From Marseilla massiliensis (GTDB lineage Bacteria > Bacteroidota > Bacteroidia > Bacteroidales > Bacteroidaceae): a DNA stretch of 49,911 bases. A program made the position numbers and the translations under genes. Within the stretch, counting starts at the first letter, position 1. Each line of letters begins with the position of its first letter. Shown here in pieces: positions 30,704 through 39,690 of the stretch. The stretch lies in contig NZ_JACJJL010000027.1 of NCBI RefSeq assembly GCF_016899955.1, positions 1 through 49,911 of the forward strand. Reading direction: 5' to 3'. The notes below the pieces were generated by a model. The model was not told the origin of the DNA. It was given only the letters and a program-made list of their open reading frames with translations, and ran no database searches.

Positions 30704-33700
30704 ATGAAGAAAATTTGTACTTTCGCCGGCTTGCTGTGCGTGAGCGTGTCAATGTACGCCCAGTCCATCAAGATTAGCGGAGTGGTTACCGACGAGATGG
30801 GGCCTGTCATGGGCGCATCGGTCATGGTGAAGGGCACCAAGACGGGCACCGTCACCGACGTGAACGGACGTTACACGCTGAGCGCCGACAGGAACGACGT
30901 GCTCGTATTCTCCTATGTGGGCACCAACCCAGTAGAGAAGACAGTCACAGGGGCGGTGCTCGATGTAAACCTCACGTCAAACGTGCAGAGCATCAACGAG
31001 GTGGTGGTAACCGCCATCGGTATCAAGCAGGAGAAGAAAAAGCTCGGTTACACCACACAGCAGGTGGAGGGAGCCGACATCGCGGCCGCCGGAAACCTCA
31101 ACGCCGGAGCCTCGCTGCAGGGCGAGGTGGCCGGACTCACTGTGTCTATACCCTCGGGCATGTTCCAGTCGCCGGAGTTCTCACTGCGCGGCAAGACACC
31201 GCTCATCGTGCTCGACGGTGTGCCCATCGAGTCTGACCTGTTCGACCTCTCCAGCGAGAACATAGCAAGCATAAACGTGCTGAAGGGCACCGCCGCCTCG
31301 GCCCTATACGGAGCGCGCGGCCGAAACGGCGCAATCATGATAACAACCAAGCGGGCCGAGAAGGAGGGAATAGAGATAAACTTCTCCACTAAAGACATGG
31401 TGCAGGCTGGATATACCGCTTTCCCCGAGACGCAGCATGAGTTCGGAAGCGGCTCGAAGGGCCAGTACGCATTCTGGGACGGCGAGGGCGGAGGCATCTC
31501 CGACGACGACATGCAGTGGGGACCGCGCCTCGACGTTGGCAACATGGCCCCGCAGTGGAACAGCCCCATACGAGACAAGGTGACGGGCGAGACCATACCA
31601 TGGTGGGGAAGCGTGAAGGGCACGCAGTATGACGACCAGGGGCGCTACGAGCGCGTGCCGATGCCGCTCGTGTCGCACGACAACATTGGCGACTTCCTCG
31701 AGACGGGAATTATCACCAACAACACTCTGTCGCTGTCTTACAAGGGCGACAAGGCCCGCGTCTATGTGCTCGGGCAGTATGCATACCAAAAGGGACAGGC
31801 GCCTACAACGTCGCTCCAGAACGGCGGACTGAACATCAACACGTCGTTCGACATAAGCGACAAGCTCACGCTCGACGCCATGCTGAACTACAACATGGTG
31901 TATTCGCCCAACTATCCCGACTACGGCTACCACCCGTCGAACTATATGTACAACATAATTGAGTGGATGGGAGACGACGTTGACGGCAAAGACCTCGAGG
32001 CACACCACTGGGTGCCGGGCATGGAGGGCTACAAGCAGGCCAGCTACAACTACGCCTGGTACAACAACCCCTACTTCGCCATCACCGAGAGCCGCCGCAA
32101 GCAGCGCCGCAACGTGCTCACCGGGCAGCTCCGACTGAACTACCAGATACTGCCGGAACTGAGCGTCATGGGCCGCGTGTCGATGCGCTCGAACCGTAAC
32201 CTCACGGAGCACGAGACCCCGAAGTCGTATATGAACTACAGCGACTCGCGCGAAGGTGGCTACAAAGTGTGGAACGAGAGCCAGGACAACGTTGATGCCG
32301 ACGTGCTCGTGACTTACACAAAGAGCTTCATGAGCGACATCAACCTCACCGTCAACGCCGGTTCGTCAGTGTTCTACCGCCGCTACCGCAACGACTACGC
32401 GTCGACCGACGGGCTCAATGTACCGGGCGTTTATTCGCTGAACAACTCCACCGGGTCCATTATAACCTTCGACTCGTCAAACCCTCTGTGGGGCTCGCGC
32501 AGCGAGAAGGAGATACGAAGCGTGTACGGTTCGGTGAACATCGACCTGTCTAAGTATGCGTATCTCTCGGCAACGGCGCGCAACGACTGGTCGTCGACCA
32601 TAGCCACGGGCAACAACTCTTACTTCTATCCCTCGGTGGCCATAAGCTCGGTGATATCCGACTACGTCAAGCTACCAGGGTTCATCGACTACCTCAAGGT
32701 GATGGCTTCGTGGGCAACAGTCTCCAGCGACCTCGATCCGTACCAGATACAACAGGTATACAACAAGGAGAACTACTGGGGAAGCAACCCTGTGATGAGC
32801 TATCCCGACGCGCTGGTCAACTACGACATAAAGCCCGAAAAGACCACGTCGTGGGAGGTGGGCCTGTCTACGTCGTTCCTCGGACGCGTGTCGCTCGACC
32901 TCAGCTACTACCGCAACATTGACACAAACCAGATTCTCGACATGCTCATATCGCAGGCGTCGGGATTCAGCAGCCGCAAAATCAACGGCAACAAGTACAC
33001 CACCAACGGCATCGAGGCCATGGTTGGGGTGAAGGCTATCGACAACAAGGACTTCAAGTGGAACTTCGACCTCAACGTCAGCCACAGCGTTAGAAAGCTC
33101 ACCGAGATTTACGGCGGCGAGGAATACTTCGGCAACCTGCGAGAGGGCGACCGCGCCGACGCTTTCTACGCCACTGTCTGGCAGCGCGACCCCAACGGCA
33201 CGGTGATTGTAGACGCCAACGGGCAGCCGCTGGAAGATCCCTACCAGCGCAACGTTGGACACTACGAGCCTGACGTGCGCCTGGGCATGCAGAACAAGTT
33301 CCGGTACAAGGACTTCACACTTACCATCAACCTCAACGCTGCCATAGGCGGCAAGATATTCTCGAACCTCAGCCCGAAGCTCTGGTGGGGCGGCAAGCAC
33401 CCCAACTCAACCATGTACCGCGACCAGGAGTATGCCAACCGCGACGAAAAGGGCAACCCCATACCGGTGTACGTGCCTAACGCTGTTACGGTGGTGAGCG
33501 GCGAGGTTGTATACGACACGCATGGCAACGTGTTGAGCGACACCCGCGTGTTCAAGAAGTTCGACAAGGCCGTAGACTGGCAGTCGTGGTGCCAGAACTA
33601 CCCTTACCAGGCAACGGTGACCGACGACATGGATGAGTTCTTTGCCAACACCTTCAGCCGCACTTACCTGAAGATAAGCCAGATAGCCCTGAGCTATGAC

Positions 33701-33889
33701 TTTAAGCGCCTGCTGCCAGAGACGTCGCCCATCAAGGGCCTCACCGGCACCATCTTCTGCAACAACGCTGCCCTGTGGGCAAAGGCCCCGTGGATTGACC
33801 CCGACATCAGCGGCGACACCGGCGAGAACGACGGCTCCAACGACCCAACGGCCCGCTACATCGGCATCGGCGTGAACATGACTTTCTAA
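30704..33889 (+). CDS. SusC/RagA-family TonB-linked outer-membrane transporter
   Basis: 1061 aa. Signal peptide MKKICTFAGLLCVSVSMYAQ. Residues ~22-105 form the carboxypeptidase-like N-terminal domain (ISGVVTDEMGPVMGASVMVK, GTVTDVNGRYTL). The plug follows (VVTAIGIKQEKKKLGYTTQQ, PLIVLDGVPIESD, INVLKGTAASALYGARGRNG, the family signature), then the 22-strand barrel ending in a C-terminal Phe (GIGVNMTF). It pairs with the SusD lipoprotein 34 bp downstream. SusC/SusD pairs take up large substrates across the outer membrane; the phosphatases that follow suggest a phosphorylated substrate rather than a glycan. Confidence 0.93.
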   Translation: MKKICTFAGLLCVSVSMYAQSIKISGVVTDEMGPVMGASVMVKGTKTGTVTDVNGRYTLSADRNDVLVFSYVGTNPVEKTVTGAVLDVNLTSNVQSINEVVVTAIGIKQEKKKLGYTTQQVEGADIAAAGNLNAGASLQGEVAGLTVSIPSGMFQSPEFSLRGKTPLIVLDGVPIESDLFDLSSENIASINVLKGTAASALYGARGRNGAIMITTKRAEKEGIEINFSTKDMVQAGYTAFPETQHEFGSGSKGQYAFWDGEGGGISDDDMQWGPRLDVGNMAPQWNSPIRDKVTGETIPWWGSVKGTQYDDQGRYERVPMPLVSHDNIGDFLETGIITNNTLSLSYKGDKARVYVLGQYAYQKGQAPTTSLQNGGLNINTSFDISDKLTLDAMLNYNMVYSPNYPDYGYHPSNYMYNIIEWMGDDVDGKDLEAHHWVPGMEGYKQASYNYAWYNNPYFAITESRRKQRRNVLTGQLRLNYQILPELSVMGRVSMRSNRNLTEHETPKSYMNYSDSREGGYKVWNESQDNVDADVLVTYTKSFMSDINLTVNAGSSVFYRRYRNDYASTDGLNVPGVYSLNNSTGSIITFDSSNPLWGSRSEKEIRSVYGSVNIDLSKYAYLSATARNDWSSTIATGNNSYFYPSVAISSVISDYVKLPGFIDYLKVMASWATVSSDLDPYQIQQVYNKENYWGSNPVMSYPDALVNYDIKPEKTTSWEVGLSTSFLGRVSLDLSYYRNIDTNQILDMLISQASGFSSRKINGNKYTTNGIEAMVGVKAIDNKDFKWNFDLNVSHSVRKLTEIYGGEEYFGNLREGDRADAFYATVWQRDPNGTVIVDANGQPLEDPYQRNVGHYEPDVRLGMQNKFRYKDFTLTINLNAAIGGKIFSNLSPKLWWGGKHPNSTMYRDQEYANRDEKGNPIPVYVPNAVTVVSGEVVYDTHGNVLSDTRVFKKFDKAVDWQSWCQNYPYQATVTDDMDEFFANTFSRTYLKISQIALSYDFKRLLPETSPIKGLTGTIFCNNAALWAKAPWIDPDISGDTGENDGSNDPTARYIGIGVNMTF

Positions 33890-33923
33890 TGAGAACGGAA
33901 CAACAATTCAACAGGTTACAATC

Positions 33924-35405
33924 ATGAAATCAAAGATATTGATATCGTTTTTCGTTGCTGGGGCGGCATTGTGCTCATGCGAGCCGTTCAGCGAGATGAA
34001 CACAAACCCCAACAACCCCATTGAAGTGCCGGCCAACCTGCTGCTGCCCAAAGTGTGCCAGGATGCCTTCACGCGCAGCACCGACGGAATGTATGCCGAC
34101 AAGATGGTGATACAGACCGACGGCCACAGCGAAGACCAGTTCTTCGAGTGGAACCGCGGCAGCTTCGACACTTACAACAACGAGCTGTTGCAGCTCGAGA
34201 AGCTGCGCGAGGAGGCCGTGCGAACCAACGACACCGTCTACCTGCCGCTATACAAGTTCATGCGCTCGTTCCACTATTACGAGCTTACGCTGCGCTTCGG
34301 CGACATACCTTACTCTGACGCAATGAAGGGTCAGTCGGAAGGCAACTACAACGCGAAGTACGACACTCAGGAAGAGGTGTTTGCCGGAATACTCAACGAC
34401 CTGACCGCGGCCGACGAGGAGCTGGCTGCATCGCCAGATGCAGACGTGATAGAGGGCGACATCATATACGGCGGCGACAAGCTGAAGTGGCGCAAGCTCA
34501 TCAACTCGTTCCACCTGAAGGTGCTCCTCACTCTCTCGCACAAGGCTACCGTGGGCGGCATCAACGTACAGCAAGAGTTTGCCCGCGTGGCACAGCTGCC
34601 ACTCATGGAGAGCAACGCCGACAACGGACAGCTCGTTTACCTCGACCAGGAGGGCAACCGCTACCCGCAGTTCAACGCGCAGTGGTCGGGCTATTACATG
34701 GACAAGACCTACGTAGACCGCATGGCCGAGCGCCAAGACCCGCGCCTGTTTCTCTTCAGCCTGCCCACCACAACGGCGGCTGAGGCCGGCAAGGCCGTAG
34801 ATGATTTCACGGCATACGCCGGCGGAGACCCCACCGTGCCTTACGGCGACAACATCACGCTCGTGGGCGACGGACTGATATCGCAAATCAACTCGCGCTT
34901 CCGCACCGACCCCACCGAGGAGCCGACAATGCTGATGGGATACGCCGAACTGCAGCAGGTGCTGGCCGAGGCCGTGGTTCGCGGATGGATACAGGGCGAC
35001 GCCAAGCAGTACTATGAGAACGGCGTGAGGGCTTCGTTTGAGTTCTACGAGACATACGCCACCGAATACTCGCAGTATGTCACGCAGGAAGACGCCGCCA
35101 CATACCTCGCCGGACAGCTCGTGAGGTTTGACGACACGCTCACCGACGAGCAGAAGATTGAGCGCATTATCTTCCAGAAATACTGCGTAAGCTTCTACCA
35201 GGGAGGCTGGGACCCTTACTTCGAGAACCTGCGAACCGGCTATCCGGGCTTTGCACACCTTGCAGAAAACCCCATACCTTACCGCTGGATGTACCCCGAC
35301 ACGGAGTACCGTTACAACACGGCCAACGTGGAGGAGGCCATAACCCGCCAGTTTGGCGCCAACAACGACCGTACCACCGCTCAGCCATGGTGGCTGAAAG
35401 AATGA
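33924..35405 (+). CDS. SusD/RagB-family substrate-binding lipoprotein (SusD-like type 2)
   Basis: 493 aa. Lipoprotein signal with Cys in ALCSCEPFSEM. The type 2 family (SusD-like_2) starts here with EMNTNPNNPIEVPANLLLPK, then RSFHYYELTLRFGDIPYSDA and TPR-like helices, KLKWRKLINSFHLKVLLTLS, MLMGYAELQQVLAEAVVRGW and the C-terminal WDPYFENLRTGYPGF. It caps the SusC barrel at the cell surface and binds the substrate. No glycosidase or lyase genes are near, so the ligand is unknown. Confidence 0.92.
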   Translation: MKSKILISFFVAGAALCSCEPFSEMNTNPNNPIEVPANLLLPKVCQDAFTRSTDGMYADKMVIQTDGHSEDQFFEWNRGSFDTYNNELLQLEKLREEAVRTNDTVYLPLYKFMRSFHYYELTLRFGDIPYSDAMKGQSEGNYNAKYDTQEEVFAGILNDLTAADEELAASPDADVIEGDIIYGGDKLKWRKLINSFHLKVLLTLSHKATVGGINVQQEFARVAQLPLMESNADNGQLVYLDQEGNRYPQFNAQWSGYYMDKTYVDRMAERQDPRLFLFSLPTTTAAEAGKAVDDFTAYAGGDPTVPYGDNITLVGDGLISQINSRFRTDPTEEPTMLMGYAELQQVLAEAVVRGWIQGDAKQYYENGVRASFEFYETYATEYSQYVTQEDAATYLAGQLVRFDDTLTDEQKIERIIFQKYCVSFYQGGWDPYFENLRTGYPGFAHLAENPIPYRWMYPDTEYRYNTANVEEAITRQFGANNDRTTAQPWWLKE

Positions 35406-35432
35406 TGTTAATCTGTTTCTGTAATGTGAAAG

Positions 35433-35465
35433 AGCCGGCCGGATGCCCCTGTGGCCCGGCCGGTT
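35433..35465 (+). terminator. Terminator after susD
   Basis: Stem CCGGCCGG (35435-35442) / CCGGCCGG (35456-35463), extended by G-U and A-T pairs. No strong T-run, so confidence is moderate. Confidence 0.5.
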
Positions 35466-35587
35466 ATCGCTTTGCGCCATGACCTGATGCAGTGACGGAT
35501 TGTGCCGGGCGTGGATGCGTCAAGGCGTTTGCTGCACGGAAACGAATGGACATTGGAATATTAACAATAAAACAATAGACAACAGAC

Positions 35588-36559
35588 ATGACAAAAAGAC
35601 TTTTCTGCGCTGCCGCACTCTGCATGGCAGGGATGCTGGCCGTGAGCGCACAGAGCGTGAGATTCAATAACGAAGGCAAACTGAAGATTGTGCAGTTCAC
35701 CGACATCCACTGGCGTGCGGGCGACCCAGCCACGGCCGACGCCGCCGCAAACATGAACCGGGTGCTCGACGAGGAGAAGCCCGACCTGGTGGTATACACC
35801 GGCGACGTGACCACGGCAAAGCCTGCCACCGAGGGCCTTGACAAGGCGCTGGAGCCAGTGATAAGCCGCGGGTTGCCCTATGCCATCACCTTCGGCAACC
35901 ATGACGACGAGCAGGACCTGACGCGCCCGCAGCTCTACGACTATGTGAAGAAGAAGCAGGGGTGTCTCGACGCCAAGGCCGAGGGTACCGACTTCGCCAT
36001 CAGCGTGACCTCGTCCGACGGCAAGCAGGCCAAGGCCGTGATCTACGTGATGGACAGCAACGCTTACTCTACGATAGACAGCCTGAAGGGCTACGGATGG
36101 TTCCGCCGCGACCAGATAGACTGGTACGCACGCAAGAGCGCTGAGCTTACGGCCGCCAACGGTGGCAAGCCGCTGCCGGCGCTGGCCTTCTTCCACATAC
36201 CCTTCCCCGAGTACAACGAGGCATCGACGGCCATTGGCAACCCGCTCGTGGGCCAGAGGGGTGAGCAGGCTTGCTCGCCGGCCATCAATTCGGGCATGTT
36301 TGCGGCCATGCTTGAGGCCGGCGACGTGATGGGCACGTTTGTTGGCCACGACCATGTGAACAACTACGTCACTCCGTGGCACGGCATCCTGCTCTGCTAC
36401 GGCCAGTTTACGGGCGGCAAGACCACCTATACCGACGGAAAGCGCGGCGCCCGCGTCATTGAGCTGACCGAGGGACGCAGGGGCTTCAGGACGTGGATTC
36501 GCATGAGCGACGGCACCGTGAAGAACGAGGTGCTTTGGCCGGAAGACTTTAAGAATTAA
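35588..36559 (+). CDS. Secreted calcineurin-like metallophosphoesterase
   Basis: 323 aa. Signal peptide MTKRLFCAAALCMAGMLAVS with cleavage after AQS. All metallophosphoesterase motifs are present: FTDIHW (DxH), VVYTGDVTTAK (GDxx), FGNHDDE (GNHD), FFHIPFPEY and GHDHVNNY (GHxH). Periplasmic or surface enzymes of this purple acid phosphatase/Icc-like group split phosphate mono- or diesters. It lies 182 bp after susD with a terminator between, so it may be a separate unit in the same functional locus. Confidence 0.88.
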   Translation: MTKRLFCAAALCMAGMLAVSAQSVRFNNEGKLKIVQFTDIHWRAGDPATADAAANMNRVLDEEKPDLVVYTGDVTTAKPATEGLDKALEPVISRGLPYAITFGNHDDEQDLTRPQLYDYVKKKQGCLDAKAEGTDFAISVTSSDGKQAKAVIYVMDSNAYSTIDSLKGYGWFRRDQIDWYARKSAELTAANGGKPLPALAFFHIPFPEYNEASTAIGNPLVGQRGEQACSPAINSGMFAAMLEAGDVMGTFVGHDHVNNYVTPWHGILLCYGQFTGGKTTYTDGKRGARVIELTEGRRGFRTWIRMSDGTVKNEVLWPEDFKN

Positions 36560-36690
36560 AAATTAAGAGCCAAGAATTAAAAGTTAAGAGTTGGGAATCA
36601 AAGAATGGCTGCGCGGTGTCGGCAGAATGCGAAGGCAAAGGCAAATGTCTGTACTCCTGTACTCCTGCACTCCTGCATTCTGAAACGCAA
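36550..36690. repeat. Short tandem repeats (AATTAAAAGTTAAGAG and ACTCCTGT types)
   Basis: After the stop codon, A/T-rich units AAGAATTAAAAATTAAGAGCC are repeated, then at about 36655-36680 ~9-nt units TGTACTCC/TGCACTCC/TGCATTCT. No gene seen. Similar short GGAGTT units flank the four-helix-bundle gene. Confidence 0.5.
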
Positions 36691-36783
36691 GTCTCTGCCC
36701 ATCCCGTGCTCCCGCCCTGCCCGGTTCTGCAAGTCTTTGCGCCTACCCCCCAGCCATCTTGGTATTCCCCAAAAACCAAAGAC

Positions 36784-36983
36784 TAAGTAGGTGTTCAAAA
36801 TTAATTGCCATCAAATTGTGCGCTATTTCGGAGATGCATGCCAAAGTCCGAAGAGAGAGCGTAGCGGGCTACGCGACCGATGAGACTTTGGCATGCGGCC
36901 CGAAAGAGCACACAAGATGGTGACAAAGATATAGAGGACACCTGCAGGATTTATTGTATCGATTAATTTTGAACAGCTACTTA
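36784..36983. repeat. MITE-like repeat, copy 2
   Basis: Terminal inverted repeats TAAGTAGGTGTTCAAAATTA and TAATTTTGAACAGCTACTTA. The centre has a perfect cruciform: GCATGCCAAAGTC (36833-36845) / GACTTTGGCATGC near 36883, with GCGTAGC/GCTACGC inside. No transposase frame in 200 bp. Its right half is ~90% like copy 1. Its last base is the first base of the next gene's ATG. Confidence 0.7.
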
Positions 36984-38053
36984 TGAGAAAGATTGCAAAA
37001 TTGCTGCTGGCAGCCATGCTGGTGGTGCCGGCAATGGTGTCGGCAAAAAACAAGGTCGTGGTGGTAATGGTCGACGGCTACCGCTGGCAGGAACTGTTTC
37101 GCGGTGCCGACTCGACGCTTGTCAACACCAAGGAGTTTGGCAACCCCGACATGATGAAGGCCAACTTCTGGCGGGCCACTGCCGACGAGCGCCGCAGAGC
37201 GCTCATGCCGTTTACGTGGAGCCACATAGCAAAGAACGGTGTGATGATTGGCAACCGCGACAAGGGCTGCCGCATGAGCGTTACCAACAACATGTGGTTT
37301 TCTTACCCGGGATACAACGAGACGCTGTGCGGATATCCCGACGACAAGAACATCAACTCCAACGCGCCGGTTGACAACCCTAACATGACCGTTTTCGAGG
37401 TGGCCAACAACACGCCCGAATACCGTGGCAAGGTGCTCGTGTTCGGAAGCTGGGGCCGATTCATCCAGATATTCAACGAGAAGCGCAGCGGGCTCGAGGT
37501 GAACGCCAACTACCGCCACTCGCTGGCCAAGCAACCCACAGAGCGCGAACTGTATGTTGACAAGATGCAAGACGGCGCGCCGCGCTACTGGGAGGAGGAG
37601 CGTTTCGACGTGTTTACGCATGAGTATGCCGTAGAGGCCATGAAGTCGCGCCACCCGGAGCTGCTGTTCGTGGGCTACGGCGACACCGACGAGTGGGCCC
37701 ACGCCGGCAACTACCGCCTGTACCTTGAGGCTGCCAACGACGTAGACCGCTTCATCCGGGAGCTGTGGGAGACGGCCCAGGCCGACCCGTTCTACAAAGA
37801 CCAGACCACCTTTATAATAACCTGCGACCACGGCCGCGGGGTGAGCGCCGACAAGGGATGGTTCCACCACAGCCGCGAGGTCGACCGCTCAAACGAGACA
37901 TGGCTCATGGCTTTCGGGGCCGGTGTGCCGGCCAAGGGCGTGCTCACCTCGGGCGAGTATCACAACAATCAGATGGCCGCAACGGTGGCCTCGCTGCTCG
38001 GCATCAGCTTTGCGCCGCAGCACGAGGGCGCCGGCAAGGCCATAACCTTCTGA
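36983..38053 (+). CDS. Secreted alkaline-phosphatase-superfamily phosphodiesterase
   Basis: 356 aa. Signal peptide MRKIAKLLLAAMLVVPAMVS, cleavage near SAK. Alkaline phosphatase-superfamily metal motifs: VVVVMVDGYRW (Asp), nucleophile region RMSVTNNMWFSYPGYNETLC with the Ser/Thr preceding NN, GYGDTDEWAHAGNYR (Asp and His), TCDHGRG (Asp-His) and a late His in WFHHSREVD. Distant relatives are nucleotide pyrophosphatases/phosphodiesterases and phosphoglycerate mutases; the substrate is unknown. The ATG lies at the right end of MITE copy 2, whose end may bring promoter sequence. A terminator lies at 38170. Confidence 0.85.
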   Translation: MRKIAKLLLAAMLVVPAMVSAKNKVVVVMVDGYRWQELFRGADSTLVNTKEFGNPDMMKANFWRATADERRRALMPFTWSHIAKNGVMIGNRDKGCRMSVTNNMWFSYPGYNETLCGYPDDKNINSNAPVDNPNMTVFEVANNTPEYRGKVLVFGSWGRFIQIFNEKRSGLEVNANYRHSLAKQPTERELYVDKMQDGAPRYWEEERFDVFTHEYAVEAMKSRHPELLFVGYGDTDEWAHAGNYRLYLEAANDVDRFIRELWETAQADPFYKDQTTFIITCDHGRGVSADKGWFHHSREVDRSNETWLMAFGAGVPAKGVLTSGEYHNNQMAATVASLLGISFAPQHEGAGKAITF

Positions 38054-38169
38054 TCCGTCTTTATTGGCTTGTGCCGCAGCCGGAGGGCTTGCGGCTGAGA
38101 CTGCGGCCATACCATGGCCGGGAGCATTTCGCTTTCGTCTCCCCGCCAGTCGCAATCTCTGATTTTCAT

Positions 38170-38208
38170 GCCATGTCCCGGCTTTGTGAAGAGCGGGACA
38201 TGGCTTTT
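38170..38208 (+). terminator. Intrinsic terminator of the phosphodiesterase gene
   Basis: GCCATGTCCCG (38170-38180) / CGGGACATGGC (38194-38204), then TTTT. Confidence 0.8.
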
Positions 38209-38880
38209 CTGTATCGTGGCGCCACCATGTGGCCTGCTTCTGCCGCCATGCCGAGGCGGCTGCGTTGCCGCGCCCGCAGCAACGGGCTGCGGCCGCTTTT
38301 TTAGCCGGCGGGCCAACGGGCTTGCCCTGCCTATGCCGGCGGGCCGGGTTGTGGGCAACCTTGTCATGGCTGTGGCATAGGCAACGCTGCCGGCATCACG
38401 CTATGTACGCTGCATGAGGCTCGCCAGGTCTGTCGGGCCAAACCGCCGGCCTTTTATAACCCCCTGGTGTGCAGCGGGTTGCAGAATGGGCTGTTTCGGG
38501 TGGTGGAACGTGCCGTATTGGCTCCCGAAACATGCCGTATTGCGGCGCAGAAAGGGCTGTTGGGTGGAGCTGCATGGCTCATGGTAGAAATCGATGATAC
38601 CAATGCGTTTTTGGGGTGTTGCGCATTTGCACATACGCGCATATTGCAGATGCGCTTAAAAAAGCCAATCCTTGTTTAGTCCATTTGTATAATGGTGGGG
38701 CGGGCCTAGCCTTGAAGTCACTAAACAGCGGATTTATGCAGTGTGAATTAGGCCGGGATGTGCCTGCCAGCCCCCTGCCTTCATGAATCGATGAATGTGG
38801 TGCCGCGCAGTGCCGGCGGCATGGTGTGGCCTGTGGGCAGTGCAGCCGCGCCTGGCCCGATGCCTGCGGGCAAGCGGCGG
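38209..38880. other. 670-bp gap with 22-nt periodic repeats
   Basis: No gene. GC-rich left part, a set of 22-nt units at 38488-38575, and an A/T-rich run near 38640-38680. Confidence 0.45.
38488..38575 (+). repeat. Four ~22-nt periodic units (GGSCCGT/TGCCGTATTG type)
   Basis: GGGCTGTTTC at 38488, TGCCGTATTG at 38511, TGCCGTATTG at 38533, GGGCTGTTGG at 38554: spacing 23, 22, 21. Related to the array at 25442-25529. Confidence 0.5.
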
Positions 38881-39675
38881 TCAGCCCCTGGCTGAGGGCT
38901 GTTCTTCGAGGGCGTCGGTGAGTATGCTCTCGAGTTTCTCGGCAGAGAGGCGCAGCTGGAACGCTCCGTTCATGGCCACGGAAATGCCCCCGGTCTCCTC
39001 GGACACAATGACGGCTATGCAGTCGCACTGCTGTGATATGCCGAGGGCTGCGCGGTGGCGCAGGCCCAGCTCCTTGGGTATGTCGAGGTTGTGAGACACG
39101 GGCAGTATGCATCCGGCGGCCTTGATGCGCTTCTTGGATATTATCATGGCCCCGTCGTGCAGCGGCGAGTTCTTGAAAAATATGTTCTCTATGAGCCGCT
39201 GGTTGATGTTGGCGTCGATGATGTCGCCCGTGGCGGCCACGTCGTCGAGCGGGGCCGTGCGCTCTATCACTATAAGCGCTCCCACCTTTCGCTTTGACAT
39301 GCCCATGCATGCAAGCACTATGGGCACAATGGTCTCTTTGTGGCCCGCTTTCTGGCCGCCGCGGTCAGAGGCGAAGAAGCTGATGAGCATCCTCATGCGC
39401 TGGTGGGCCCCAAGGTTGTATAGAAACTTGCGTATGTCTTCCTGGAACAGGATGATTAGACCTATCACTCCGACGCTTACCAACTTGTCCATGATGGAGC
39501 CGAGAAGCCGCATCTCAAGTATCTGCGACACGAATATCCAGACCACCACGAACACCATGATGCCTATGAACACGTTGAGCGAGCGCGACTCTTTCATCAG
39601 CCTGTACAGGTAGTAGAGCATCAGCGCCACGAGTAAGATGTCGATCACATCCTTTATTCCGAAACTGAAAAACAT
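38881..39675 (-). CDS. cdaA: Diadenylate cyclase CdaA
   Basis: 264 aa. It makes cyclic di-AMP from two ATP. Three N-terminal membrane segments come first (VIDILLVALMLYYLYRLM, LNVFIGIMVFVVVWIFVSQI, VGVIGLIILFQEDIR), then the DisA_N catalytic domain: KVGALIVIERTAP, the DGA motif in NSPLHDGAMIISK and the RHR motif in ELGLRHRAALGIS. The last residues are variable. Cyclic di-AMP controls potassium and cell-wall homeostasis in many bacteria. It is the last gene of a minus-strand operon after folP (15 bp), a gene order seen in other Bacteroidetes. Confidence 0.92.
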   Translation of the reverse strand: MFFSFGIKDVIDILLVALMLYYLYRLMKESRSLNVFIGIMVFVVVWIFVSQILEMRLLGSIMDKLVSVGVIGLIILFQEDIRKFLYNLGAHQRMRMLISFFASDRGGQKAGHKETIVPIVLACMGMSKRKVGALIVIERTAPLDDVAATGDIIDANINQRLIENIFFKNSPLHDGAMIISKKRIKAAGCILPVSHNLDIPKELGLRHRAALGISQQCDCIAVIVSEETGGISVAMNGAFQLRLSAEKLESILTDALEEQPSARG

Positions 39676-39690
39676 AAGTCTTGATAGTTG

